Below are positions 1 through 6,282 of a stretch of DNA of 11,006 nt, one piece after another. Position numbers and translations under genes: made by a program. Origin of the DNA: Burkholderiales bacterium (GTDB lineage Bacteria; Pseudomonadota; Gammaproteobacteria; Burkholderiales; Usitatibacteraceae); assembly GCA_025936275.1 (NCBI GenBank), contig JAICTR010000048.1, positions 1 through 11,006 on the forward strand, written 5' to 3'. A model generated the notes under the pieces. The model made no database searches. It worked only from the letters and a program-made list of their open reading frames with translations, and was not told the DNA's origin. The number at the start of each line of letters is the position of its first letter. Position 1 is the first letter of the stretch.

Positions 1-773
1 AGCGACTTGCGCGTCACGATGTCGCGCGGCTTCAGGTCCTTCGCGATCGCCTGGACCAGCACCTCCATGCTCTTCGCAGCGCTCACTCGCTTTTCCTCGT
101 CCTCCGCCGCCATCGTCGAGGAGTACGGCAGCGAGAGGCCGATCGCCTCGATCGACGAGGACATGGTGTTCGCCGTGTACATGCCGCCGCAGGCGCCGAC
201 GCCGGGCAGCGCGCAGCGCTCGATGCACTCGAAGTCCTCCTGCGACATCTTGCCCGCGGTGAACGAGCCCACCGCCTCGAAGACCGACACGATCTGCAGG
301 TCCTGGCCCTTGTAGCGGCCGGGCTTGATGGTGCCGCCGTAGACGAAGATCGCCGGGATGTTCATGCGGCAGATGCCGATCATCGCGCCCGGCATGTTCT
401 TGTCGCAGCCGCCGATCGCGAGCACGCCGTCCATGAACTGGCTCTGCACCGCGGTCTCGATGGAATCGGCGATCACCTCGCGCGAGACGAGCGAGTACTT
501 CATCCCCTCGGTGCCCATGGAGATGCCGTCGGTCACGGTGATGGTGCCGAACATCTGCGGCATGGCGCCGGATTCGCGGGCGGCCGCATCGGCCGCATCG
601 GCGAGCGGCTGGATGCCCGCGTTGCACGGGTTCATCGTCGAGTGGCCGTTGGCGATGCCGACGATCGGCTTCTCGAAGTCGGCGTCCTGGTAGCCGATGG
701 CGCGCAGCATCGAGCGGTTGGGCGAGCGCGGCACGCCGTGGGTGATGGTGAACGAGCGGAGTTTTTCGGTCAT
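1..773 (-). CDS. ilvD: Dihydroxy-acid dehydratase, 5' part (cut at window edge)
   Basis: Dehydrates 2,3-dihydroxy-3-methylbutanoate and its methylpentanoate homologue to the 2-keto acids in the cytoplasmic valine/isoleucine pathway. The ATG is at 773-771 and the frame stays open to position 1, giving about 257 of the usual 550-620 residues. Recognisable family motifs include GIANGHSTMNPCN (residues 39-51), TDGISMGTEGMKYS (81-94), GGCDKN (121-126) and GACGGMYTANTM (193-204). Cys50, Cys123 and Cys195 sit where the family holds its Fe-S cluster. Asp82, Asp124 and Lys125 match the magnesium-binding residues, Lys125 being the carbamylated lysine. The start fits homologues (short N-terminus before HGVPRSPNRSM). 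The mRNA leader is pyrimidine-rich, so no Shine-Dalgarno sequence is seen. It is transcribed away from lgt. Identity is very secure; only the C-terminal half is missing. Confidence 0.97.
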   Translation of the reverse strand, partial: MTEKLRSFTITHGVPRSPNRSMLRAIGYQDADFEKPIVGIANGHSTMNPCNAGIQPLADAADAAARESGAMPQMFGTITVTDGISMGTEGMKYSLVSREVIADSIETAVQSQFMDGVLAIGGCDKNMPGAMIGICRMNIPAIFVYGGTIKPGRYKGQDLQIVSVFEAVGSFTAGKMSQEDFECIERCALPGVGACGGMYTANTMSSSIEAIGLSLPYSSTMAAEDEEKRVSAAKSMEVLVQAIAKDLKPRDIVTRKS

Positions 774-791
774 GGGAGGGAGGGAAGCGGG
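774..791 (+). other. Canonical G-quadruplex motif in the ilvD leader
   Basis: Four GGG runs (774-776, 778-780, 782-784, 789-791) are separated by loops of 1, 1 and 4 bases, which satisfies the G3N1-7 quadruplex rule. The run abuts the ilvD start codon. The G-rich strand is the template for ilvD, so the ilvD mRNA leader is C-rich. The motif is read directly from the sequence; folding and function are inference. Confidence 0.6.
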
Positions 792-843
792 CGATGCGGA
801 GATGAACCCCTGATTCTAGCCGACCCGCGCTCCGCGCCGCGTC

Positions 844-852
844 TGGGATAAT
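844..852 (+). promoter_or_regulatory. Candidate extended -10 promoter of lgt
   Basis: TGGGATAAT reads as an extended -10 element: TG, one base, then GATAAT, five of six matches to TATAAT. It would start transcription near 859, about 25 nt before the lgt start. No convincing -35 box lies 16-18 bp upstream, which is acceptable for an extended -10 promoter. Confidence 0.4.
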
Positions 853-884
853 GCGCTCGCCCCTCTCCGCTTCCGGGAACGCCC

Positions 885-1682
885 GTGCTCGTCTTTCCCC
901 AATTCGATCCCATCGCGCTGCACCTCGGCCCGCTCGCGATCCGCTGGTACGGGCTGATGTATGTGCTGGCGTTCATCGCCATCATCGTGCTCGGCAAGTG
1001 GCGCGTGCGCCACGGCTTCGGCAAAGGCATCACGGAGCGCGACATCGACGACGTGCTGGTCTACGGCGTCTTCGGTGTGATCCTCGGCGGCCGCCTGGGC
1101 TACGTGCTCTTCTACAAGCCGGAGTTCTACTTCGCGCATCCGGCGGAGATCATCCGGATCTGGACCGGCGGCATGAGCTTCCACGGCGGCTTGCTCGGCG
1201 TGATCTTCGCCTCGGCGATCTTCTGCAAGCTGCGCCACCGCAGCTGGCTCGCGTTGATGGATCTCATCGCGCCGATCGCGCCGCTCGGGCTCGCCGCGGG
1301 CCGCATCGGCAACTTCATCAACGGCGAGCTGCCGGGGCGGCCCACCGATCTGCCGTGGGGCATGTGGTTCCCGGGCACCGACGCGCAGCCGGTCGCGCGC
1401 CATCCGTCGCAACTCTACGAGTTCGGGCTCGAGGGCATCACGCTCTTCGTGATCCTGTGGCTCTACGCGCGCAAGCCGCGGCCCACCGGCGCGGTCGCGG
1501 GCGCGTTCCTCGTGGGCTACGGCTGCTTCCGCTTCCTCGTGGAGTTCACGCGCGCGCCCGACGATTTCCTCGGCCTGCTCGCGCTCGGCCTCTCGATGGG
1601 CCAGTGGCTCTCGATCCCGATGGTGCTGATCGGCATCGGGATGATCGTCTGGGCTTATCGAAGGGAAAGGGTGAGGCGCTGA
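885..1682 (+). CDS. lgt: Prolipoprotein diacylglyceryl transferase
   Basis: Inner-membrane enzyme that transfers diacylglycerol from phosphatidylglycerol to the lipobox cysteine of prolipoproteins, the first step of lipoprotein maturation. At 265 aa it has the usual length. The GTG start at 885 gives the standard N-terminus (LVFPQFDPIALHLGPLAIRWYGLMY). Visible landmarks are FHGGLLG with His100, the Lgt signature GRIGNFINGELPGRPTD (residues 139-155) with Arg140, HPSQLYE (173-179) and EFTRAPD with Arg223. These match the essential His/Arg positions of the family. Several hydrophobic segments run through the protein, the last being around residues 241-257. Only a weak GGGAA precedes the start. 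The gene is divergent from ilvD and converges on the beta-propeller gene. Its last codons run into a GC-rich dispersed repeat, so the RRERVRR tail may be repeat-derived. Confidence 0.97.
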   Translation: MLVFPQFDPIALHLGPLAIRWYGLMYVLAFIAIIVLGKWRVRHGFGKGITERDIDDVLVYGVFGVILGGRLGYVLFYKPEFYFAHPAEIIRIWTGGMSFHGGLLGVIFASAIFCKLRHRSWLALMDLIAPIAPLGLAAGRIGNFINGELPGRPTDLPWGMWFPGTDAQPVARHPSQLYEFGLEGITLFVILWLYARKPRPTGAVAGAFLVGYGCFRFLVEFTRAPDDFLGLLALGLSMGQWLSIPMVLIGIGMIVWAYRRERVRR

Positions 1683-1752
1683 CCCTCTCCCCGGCCCTCT
1701 CCCAAGGGAGAGGGAGAGCTTTGGCACCCACCGTCTCCCCGGCCCTCTTCCT
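1683..1752. repeat. Dispersed CCCTCTCCCCGG palindromic repeat (two copies)
   Basis: The first copy holds a perfect inverted repeat, CCCTCTCCC (1695-1703), AA, GGGAGAGGG (1706-1714). The motif CCCTCTCCCCGGCCCTCTCC (1683-1702) returns in degenerate form about 48 bp later as CCGTCTCCCCGGCCCTCTTC (1731-1750). It fills the gap between two convergent genes, abutting the stop codons of lgt and of the beta-propeller gene. Elements of this look are common in many copies in GC-rich proteobacteria. A bidirectional transcript-end role is possible, but there is no T-run. Confidence 0.65.
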
Positions 1753-2970
1753 TCAGCGCGGCAGCAGGATCCTGAGCACGAGCGGCCGGGGCACGTTCGC
1801 CGGATCTTCGAGCGAGCCGTCGTCGCGCAGATGCGAAAGGCCGGTGCGCGCGAGGAGATAGAAGCCGTCGGGCGCGATCGCGCCGGTGGTGGGCTCGTCG
1901 AGCGCGGCGTGGTGGTGCGAAAGCAACGTGCGCACGCGGTCGATGGAAAGCCCGTCGTTCGCGAGCGTCATCGCGATCACGCGGCCGGGGTTGGTCACGT
2001 TCTCCACGCCGATGAGCATCCCCTGCCATTGGTAGAGGCCGTCGATCGCCGCGATGTTCTCGCCCGCGGGCGCAGCGAGCGGCCGCGCTTCGCCGCTCGT
2101 GAGATCCACCACCGTGATGCCGGTCGCATGCGCGACGTAGAGGCGATGCGCATCGGGCGAGACGGCGAGCCCGTTCGGACCGCGCACGCGCCCGGCGGGG
2201 AGCACCACGCGCGGCGGCGCGCGCTCGGAGATCTCGAACACCGCGCCGGTCCGCGAGTCGGTCGTGTACACGCGCCCGCCGGGTGCGACCGCGACATCGT
2301 TCAGCTGTTGCGCGGCGGGCACGTCGAAGCGATGCAGCAGTTGCCCGGTGACGAGGTCGAACTCGACGATCGCGTTGCGGAAGGGCTGCTTCGCCGGCTC
2401 CGAGACGAACGACGTGCTCACCGCGAAGAGGTGCCGTCGCGGCGCATCGACCGCCACGCCGAGCACCGCGTCGAGCCCGATCGCGCCGCCGGCGAAGTCG
2501 CTCACCTCGCGCGTGGCGTCGATGCGCACGATCTTGTGCTCGGCGATGCTGCCGACGAAGAACGTGTTGGACGGCGCGTCGTATGCGATGCCTTCCGGCA
2601 GCAATCCCTTGTCGTTCAGCTCGAACGCGGCGGGCGCGTAATCGAGCCGCGGCAATTTCGCCTCGAGCTTCGCGAGCATCTTCTGGAACGAGGGATCGTT
2701 CCACACCTTCTCGAAGCCGGCGTTGCGCACGGGCAGGAAGCCGGTGCCGAGCTCATCCACCTTCTCGAGCGCCGCGGCGCAGGACTTCGCGTCGCCCGCG
2801 AGCGCGTCGTAGCGTGCGAGGAAGAACCAGAGCGCGGGATTGCGCGCATCGTCGCGCAGCAGCGCCTCGACGCGCGACTTGCCGCTCGCGACGGCGGCGG
2901 CGTCCTGCGCCGGCGCGGGGAGCGGCAGCGCGAGCAGGAAGCAAAGCAGGAAACCGGGGACCGACCGCAT
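1753..2970 (-). CDS. Secreted SMP-30/gluconolactonase-like beta-propeller protein
   Basis: 405 aa. The first 21 residues form a clear Sec signal peptide (MRSVPGFLLCFLLALPLPAP, cleavage likely after APA before QD), so the product is periplasmic or exported. Residues about 22-110 are helical and TPR-like. From about 115 to the end there are repeated blade-like strands: LPEGIAYDAPSNTFFVG, LGVAVDAPRRHLFAV, LNDVAVAPGGRVYTTD, PNGLAVSPDAHRLYVA and TTGAIAPDGFYLLA. This is the pattern of SMP-30/gluconolactonase/LRE-like six-bladed propellers. Family members include lactonases and sugar- or metal-binding proteins; the substrate cannot be told here. ATG 2970 has only a weak purine-rich stretch (GAAAAG) ahead. 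It lies 93 bp downstream of the glycine-zipper gene with a REP-like palindrome between, so it may have its own promoter; a GATAAT (complement of 3012-3017) is a possible -10. Confidence 0.8.
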   Translation of the reverse strand: MRSVPGFLLCFLLALPLPAPAQDAAAVASGKSRVEALLRDDARNPALWFFLARYDALAGDAKSCAAALEKVDELGTGFLPVRNAGFEKVWNDPSFQKMLAKLEAKLPRLDYAPAAFELNDKGLLPEGIAYDAPSNTFFVGSIAEHKIVRIDATREVSDFAGGAIGLDAVLGVAVDAPRRHLFAVSTSFVSEPAKQPFRNAIVEFDLVTGQLLHRFDVPAAQQLNDVAVAPGGRVYTTDSRTGAVFEISERAPPRVVLPAGRVRGPNGLAVSPDAHRLYVAHATGITVVDLTSGEARPLAAPAGENIAAIDGLYQWQGMLIGVENVTNPGRVIAMTLANDGLSIDRVRTLLSHHHAALDEPTTGAIAPDGFYLLARTGLSHLRDDGSLEDPANVPRPLVLRILLPR

Positions 2971-3020
2971 CTTTTCGTCGCGATGTTCCGCGTCCTTGGA
3001 GTGGGCCGCAGATTATCGCG

Positions 3021-3061
3021 GAAAAGGGGACAGTCCCCTTTTCGGGAACCTGTCCCCGTTT
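3021..3061. repeat. REP-like nested palindrome (GGGGACAG...CTGTCCCC)
   Basis: Two mutually exclusive hairpins can form. The first is an 11-bp perfect inverted repeat, GAAAAGGGGAC (3021-3031) against GTCCCCTTTTC (3033-3043), around a single A. The second pairs AAAAGGGGACAG (3022-3033) with CTGTCCCCGTTT (3050-3061) with one mismatch, enclosing a small TCCC/GGGA stem. Short palindromes of this GGGGACAG type are widespread REP elements mobilised by Y1 (RAYT) transposases in proteobacteria. No transposase is present here. Read on the minus strand, the first hairpin ends in TTTTC and could end the upstream transcript. Confidence 0.7.
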
Positions 3062-3063
3062 GC

Positions 3064-3663
3064 TCAGTGCGGTGGGCTGGCGGGGCGCGCCTCGCGCACG
3101 TCACGGCCGCCGATGAGATGCGGGGGCGCCGAGGGATTGAAGTCGGCCCAGGCCCCATTCTCCCAACGGCCTTCCTGCTGCTCGACCTGGCGCGCGTTGC
3201 ACTCCTCGAAGATGCGCGCCACTTCCTCCGCGGATGGATGCCCGGAGTCGACGTTCACCGCGATCAGCGTTTCCGCGGGGCGCACGGAGTCCCGGGCCGG
3301 TTGCGCGTCCTTGTCGGTGCCGCGCAGCGCGCCGGTGAGGGAGCCCGCGTAGGCGCCCGCGGCCACGCCGGCCGCGAGCCCCGCGGGTCCCATCAACGGC
3401 GTGGCCGCCGCGCCCACTGCAAGTCCTGCCGCGGCGCCGAGCGCGGCACCTTTCCCCGCGCCCTTGCCGGCGCTCTTCGTGCCCGCCTCCTTCGTCTCGT
3501 CGGAGATGGCCTGCTCGCCCGGCGGCGCCGGATCGTGCTCGCCGGCGGGATTCACGCTGAAGGTGCAGAGGTCCTCGGTGCGTACGCCCGCCGCGCGCAG
3601 CCGCTCGACCGCGGCATCCGCTTCGGTCACGACTTCGAATCCGCCTGCGATGATGCTCGCCAT
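3064..3663 (-). CDS. Glycine-zipper protein, general-stress-17M-like N-terminus
   Basis: 199 aa, not assigned to a named gene. Residues 1-40 (ASIIAGGFEVVTEADAAVER and following) resemble the start of YflT/general stress protein 17M-like domains, where a short alpha/beta unit precedes a hydrophobic core. Residues about 66-116 form a glycine-zipper stretch rich in GxxxG and AxxxG (GKGAALGAAAGLAVG, AAGVAAGAYAGSLTG), probably membrane-associated. A second soluble segment follows (AETLIAVNVDSGHPSAEEVA, then ARIFEECNARQVEQQEGRW), reminiscent of a repeat of the first unit. No signal peptide is seen. ATG 3663 has an excellent GGGAGGAG (3669-3676) with a 5-nt spacer. It begins 22 bp after the beta-barrel gene, so the two are probably co-transcribed. 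An envelope-stress role is inference. Confidence 0.75.
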   Translation of the reverse strand: MASIIAGGFEVVTEADAAVERLRAAGVRTEDLCTFSVNPAGEHDPAPPGEQAISDETKEAGTKSAGKGAGKGAALGAAAGLAVGAAATPLMGPAGLAAGVAAGAYAGSLTGALRGTDKDAQPARDSVRPAETLIAVNVDSGHPSAEEVARIFEECNARQVEQQEGRWENGAWADFNPSAPPHLIGGRDVREARPASPPH

Positions 3664-3668
3664 GTCGT

Positions 3669-3676
3669 CTCCTCCC
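3669..3676 (-). promoter_or_regulatory. Strong ribosome binding site of the glycine-zipper gene
   Basis: GGGAGGAG on the minus strand, 5 nt before ATG 3663. It fixes the start and lies inside the 22-bp gap behind the beta-barrel gene. Confidence 0.7.
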
Positions 3677-3685
3677 GATCAGGTC

Positions 3686-4273
3686 TCAGAAACGGAACTG
3701 CACGCCGGCCGAAGCGAGGTCGATGTCCTGCCGCCCGCCGACGAAGTCGAGGCGATACCGGTCCCAGTCGGCGCGAATCTGCCACTGCGGCGTGAGGTTG
3801 AACGTCGCGCCGACGCCCCACGTGGTGCCCCAACCCGACTTGTGCCCGGTATCGAAGAGCGTGTCGGGATCGGCCGAGATGTCGGTGCGGCCGAAGAGCG
3901 CGCCGCCTTTCGCGAACACGTCGAAGCGCTGTCCGATGGGCACGCCGGCGGTGAGGCTGAGGTTCCCGGCCCATGCCTTGGTATCGCCACCGGCCGCGGC
4001 GACCTGGCCGAAGTCGGTGTAGCCGAACTCGAGGCCGAAGTTGCGGCTGAACTGGCCGCCCGCGCGCACCGCCCATGCGGTGTCGCGGTGATCGCATTTG
4101 AAGACGTTGAGCCGGTCGCAGTCGTTCTTGAACTTCGATTCGCCGCCGCTCACGCCGAGCGTGCCCCAGAAATCGCCGCGCCACGGCGCGCGGTAATCGT
4201 CCTGTGCGAATGCGGTGGTGGCCGAAGCCGCGAGGCCCATTGCGGCGAGGCCGAGGATCACTTTGCGTTTCAT
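3686..4273 (-). CDS. Small outer-membrane beta-barrel protein (OmpA-like barrel)
   Basis: 195 aa from ATG 4273. The signal peptide MKRKVILGLAAMGLAASATT continues to AFA and is probably cleaved before QDD. The mature part alternates short amphipathic strands and turns: WRGDFWGTLGVSGGESKF, AVRAGGQFSRNFGLEFGYTD, AWAGNLSLTAGVPIGQRFDV, FAKGGALFGRTDIS, GWGTTWGVGATFNLTPQWQI and RADWDRYRLDF. It ends in ASAGVQFRF. The C-terminal Phe and final aromatic-rich strand are the outer-membrane assembly (Bam) signal. Length and pattern fit an eight-stranded OMP_b-brl/OmpA transmembrane barrel without a peptidoglycan-binding domain. Two cysteines (NDCDRLNVFKCDHRD) may close an external loop. An in-frame ATG two codons upstream (4279) is less likely because the Shine-Dalgarno sequence would nearly touch it. 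Structural or adhesion roles cannot be distinguished. Confidence 0.85.
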   Translation of the reverse strand: MKRKVILGLAAMGLAASATTAFAQDDYRAPWRGDFWGTLGVSGGESKFKNDCDRLNVFKCDHRDTAWAVRAGGQFSRNFGLEFGYTDFGQVAAAGGDTKAWAGNLSLTAGVPIGQRFDVFAKGGALFGRTDISADPDTLFDTGHKSGWGTTWGVGATFNLTPQWQIRADWDRYRLDFVGGRQDIDLASAGVQFRF

Positions 4274-4280
4274 GTGCATC

Positions 4281-4287
4281 TCTCCTT
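4281..4287 (-). promoter_or_regulatory. Ribosome binding site deciding the beta-barrel start
   Basis: AAGGAGA on the minus strand. It stands 7 nt before ATG 4273 but only 1 nt before the upstream in-frame ATG 4279, which favours 4273. Confidence 0.7.
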
Positions 4288-4376
4288 GGGATTCGGGGCT
4301 CGGCGCATTGCGGCTCGCGCCGGACGCTCCCCGTAGGAGGAAGACCTCGCATCGCAGGGCGCGTTCCGCACTGGTC

Positions 4377-5426
4377 CTATCGGCCCAGGAGCTCGCCGAT
4401 CGGTTTCCAGTCGTCGTGGTGGTCGCACACCGTCTTCACGATGGCGAGGATCGGGATGCCGAGGAGCAGTCCCCACAGTCCCCAGATCCAGCCGAAGAAG
4501 AGCAGCCCGATGAAGGACGCGGTGGTGTTCATGCGCGTCTGGCGGCTCGCGAGCCAGGTCGCGAAGAGCTGGCCCACGATCGCGGCGACCAGCACCGACG
4601 AGCCGCCCACCCCGAGCGCCGAGCGCCAGTCGCCGAACTGCACCAGCGCGACGACGAAGCTGCCGATCGCGATCAGCGCCGGGCCGAAATAGGGAATCGT
4701 GTGCAGCACCGCGGCGACGAGTCCCCACAGGCCCGCGTACTCGAGCCCCGCGAACGCGAACACCGACCACGTGCCCAGGCCCACCAGCGTGTTGGCGATC
4801 AGCATCACCCAGAGATAGCGGCGGATCTGCGCGTCGATCTCGTCGATCACCTGCACGGTGAACTTGCGTTGCGCGAGGTGCTCGCCGGAGAGCACGACGA
4901 GCTTGCGCTTGAAGAGGCTTCCCGAGGCGAGCATGAAGAAGGCGAGGAACATCACCACGGTGAGCTGCGTGACCGCCACCATCGCGCCCTTCCATCCGGT
5001 CCACAGCAATTGCCAGACCGAGATCTGCGTCGGCCCCTCGGTGCGCTGCGGCGGCGGATTCTCGGCCGCGGGCTTGCCGGTCTTGGCGACCGACTCGATG
5101 TCCGCCGCGGCCTTCTTCACCTCGGTGATGGGTCCTGCGGGCTTGCGTGCGAATTCCTGCACCGTGCGCGAGACGGTCTTCGCGGCGACCGGCACCTTCT
5201 GCCAGATCGCCTGGACGTCGTCGCTCCACGACCACGCGGCGAGCGCGAGCAGGCCCAGCAGCGAGAGCATCACCACCGCCGCGGAGATGACGCGGTAGCG
5301 CAGGAACCGCGTGAGCAGGTCGACGAGCGGCGTGAGCGCATAGCTGATGACGATCGCCACGCACAGCGGGATGAAGAATTCCGCGCCCCAGTGGAGCAGG
5401 AACAGCAGCGCCACGACGGCGATCAC
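4377..5426 (-). CDS. AI-2E (UPF0118/PerM) family membrane transporter
   Basis: 349 aa from GTG 5426. The family (PF01594) holds multi-pass inner-membrane proteins with exporter or antiporter roles; the AI-2 link is proven only for a few members. The order is typical: two N-terminal hydrophobic helices (IAVVALLFLLHWGAEFFIPL and CVAIVISYAL), a third (VISAAVVMLSLLGLLALAAW), a soluble alpha/beta region of about 90 residues with an extra Pro-rich linker (PAAENPPPQRTEGP), then a C-terminal helix set with the family patterns QIRRYLWVMLIANTLVGLGT, TIPYFGPALIAIGSFVVAL and SFIGLLFFGWIWGLWGLLLG. The 5' end is uncertain. GTG 5426 starts immediately at a membrane helix and has no Shine-Dalgarno, while the open frame continues upstream for at least 41 coding-like codons (see findings). 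The stop TAG is 97 bp before the beta-barrel gene. Confidence 0.88.
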   Translation of the reverse strand: MIAVVALLFLLHWGAEFFIPLCVAIVISYALTPLVDLLTRFLRYRVISAAVVMLSLLGLLALAAWSWSDDVQAIWQKVPVAAKTVSRTVQEFARKPAGPITEVKKAAADIESVAKTGKPAAENPPPQRTEGPTQISVWQLLWTGWKGAMVAVTQLTVVMFLAFFMLASGSLFKRKLVVLSGEHLAQRKFTVQVIDEIDAQIRRYLWVMLIANTLVGLGTWSVFAFAGLEYAGLWGLVAAVLHTIPYFGPALIAIGSFVVALVQFGDWRSALGVGGSSVLVAAIVGQLFATWLASRQTRMNTTASFIGLLFFGWIWGLWGLLLGIPILAIVKTVCDHHDDWKPIGELLGR

Positions 5427-5521
5427 GTTGGTCGCGTTGGCCGGGCGCAGGCGCGGCTTTCGCGACCGTCGCGGCTCGGTGGTCGCGGGCTCGGGGGCCG
5501 CCGGAACGGCCGCGGCGCGGC

Positions 5522-5549
5522 TTGGGATGGGCGTGGGCTGGGTTATAAT
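5522..5549 (+). promoter_or_regulatory. Sigma-70-type promoter of tRNA-Ala
   Basis: TTGGGA (5522-5527, four of six matches to TTGACA), a 16-bp spacer and a perfect TATAAT (5544-5549). The tRNA begins 14 bp after the -10 box, as expected for a tRNA promoter with a short 5' leader. It overlaps the possible 5' end of the divergent transporter gene. Confidence 0.65.
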
Positions 5550-5563
5550 TGCGGTCTCCGCGT

Positions 5564-5639
<76 letters not shown>

Positions 5640-5711
5640 ATTCCCTTTCCCGCGCTTTTCGCTTCTCCTCCGACTTCATCGCGGCACGAATGTTGCGGCT
5701 AGGCTCGCGGC

Positions 5712-5734
5712 CGCCGCGTTCGCGGCGCCGTTTT
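5712..5734 (+). terminator. Possible terminator behind tRNA-Ala
   Basis: A GC-only stem CGCCGCG (5712-5718) and CGCGGCG (5721-5727) is followed after CCG by TTTT (5731-5734). It lies 73 nt past the tRNA and 21 nt before the next start codon. The T-run is short and offset by three bases, so this is tentative. Confidence 0.35.
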
Positions 5735-5754
5735 CCATCATCGGAGCCGAGACC

Positions 5755-6180
5755 ATGACGAACCGCAATTCCGGAAGCCAATCGAACCGCGGGGAGCAAG
5801 GGCAGCGCAGCATCGGCGAGCCCGGACAGTCGGGACAGCAAAGCCAGCAGGGGCAATCGAATCGCCAGCAGGGCCAGTCGGGGGAATCGGGCCGTCAGCA
5901 AAGCCAGCAAGGGCAATCGAGCCGCCAGCAGGGACAGTCGAGCGGTCCGCGGGGAAACCGCGACGCGCGCTCGCAGGTCGAGCGTGAAGACCAGATGAGC
6001 CAGCGCGGCGACCCGGGCAGCGCGCCCGGCGAGCGTTCCTCCAGCTACGGCATGGGGAGCCAGGGCCAGTCGAGCTCGCAGCGCCAGGCGGGAACCTCCA
6101 ACAGTCCGGGCAGCCCCAACCAGTCGGGAAGCATGGGAGCGACGCGCCGCGACGACGACGAGGGCGTGAGCCGCCGCTGA
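5755..6180 (+). CDS. Gln/Ser/Gly-rich, probably disordered hypothetical protein
   Basis: 141 aa, not recognised. I count 28 Gln (about 20%), with Ser, Gly and Arg making up most of the rest. There is no Leu, Lys, Phe, Trp, His or Cys at all, so no folded core is expected. Two adjacent 20-residue repeats stand at 5836-5895 and 5896-5955 (QQSQQGQSNRQQGQSGESGR, then a close variant). The tail is acidic then basic (RRDDDEGVSRR). There is no signal peptide or membrane segment. The start is ATG 5755 with GGAG (5743-5746) eight bases ahead; the same frame is open further upstream but there crosses the tRNA. A strong terminator follows 38 bp after the stop, supporting a real single-gene transcript. 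The hydrophilic low-complexity look recalls bacterial stress hydrophilins such as GsiB, but the KGG motif is missing, so function stays unknown. Confidence 0.75.
   Translation: MTNRNSGSQSNRGEQGQRSIGEPGQSGQQSQQGQSNRQQGQSGESGRQQSQQGQSSRQQGQSSGPRGNRDARSQVEREDQMSQRGDPGSAPGERSSSYGMGSQGQSSSQRQAGTSNSPGSPNQSGSMGATRRDDDEGVSRR
5836..5955 (+). repeat. Tandem 60-bp coding repeat (2 copies)
   Basis: Two in-frame 60-bp units (5836-5895, 5896-5955) encode QQSQQGQ(S)(N/S)RQQGQS followed by a divergent spacer. The first 45 bp of the units differ at only a few bases; the last 15 bp are less alike. This fits recent in-frame duplication of a low-complexity segment. Confidence 0.8.
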
Positions 6181-6218
6181 GATGCGCGGCGACCGGCCGC
6201 GGCCGGCGGTGCCATGCG

Positions 6219-6245
6219 AGGGGCGCGGTTTCGCGCCCCTTTTTT
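6219..6245 (+). terminator. Strong intrinsic terminator
   Basis: AGGGGCGCG (6219-6227), loop GTTT, CGCGCCCCT (6232-6240), then an uninterrupted T-run (TTTTTT, 6240-6245). A perfect GC stem followed by six T is the textbook rho-independent terminator. It ends the Gln-rich gene 38 bp after its stop and stands just before the topoisomerase gene. Confidence 0.93.
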
Positions 6246-6282
6246 CGACGGAACAATTTGCCGCGCGGAAGGAAAAACCTGC

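Noticed and set aside
3021..3061. Insertion-sequence end with a transposase gene
   Set aside because: No transposase coding sequence or target duplication is present nearby; it is a short REP-type palindrome only.
1831..3795. Long plus-strand open frame (654 codons) across the propeller and glycine-zipper genes
   Set aside because: It lies opposite well-supported minus-strand genes with signal peptide, ribosome sites and domain motifs. Its product is Arg/Ala/His/Glu-rich, as expected for the antisense frame of GC-rich coding DNA.
5836..5955. CRISPR-like direct repeats
   Set aside because: The two units are adjacent without unique spacers, are in frame and encode a low-complexity peptide.
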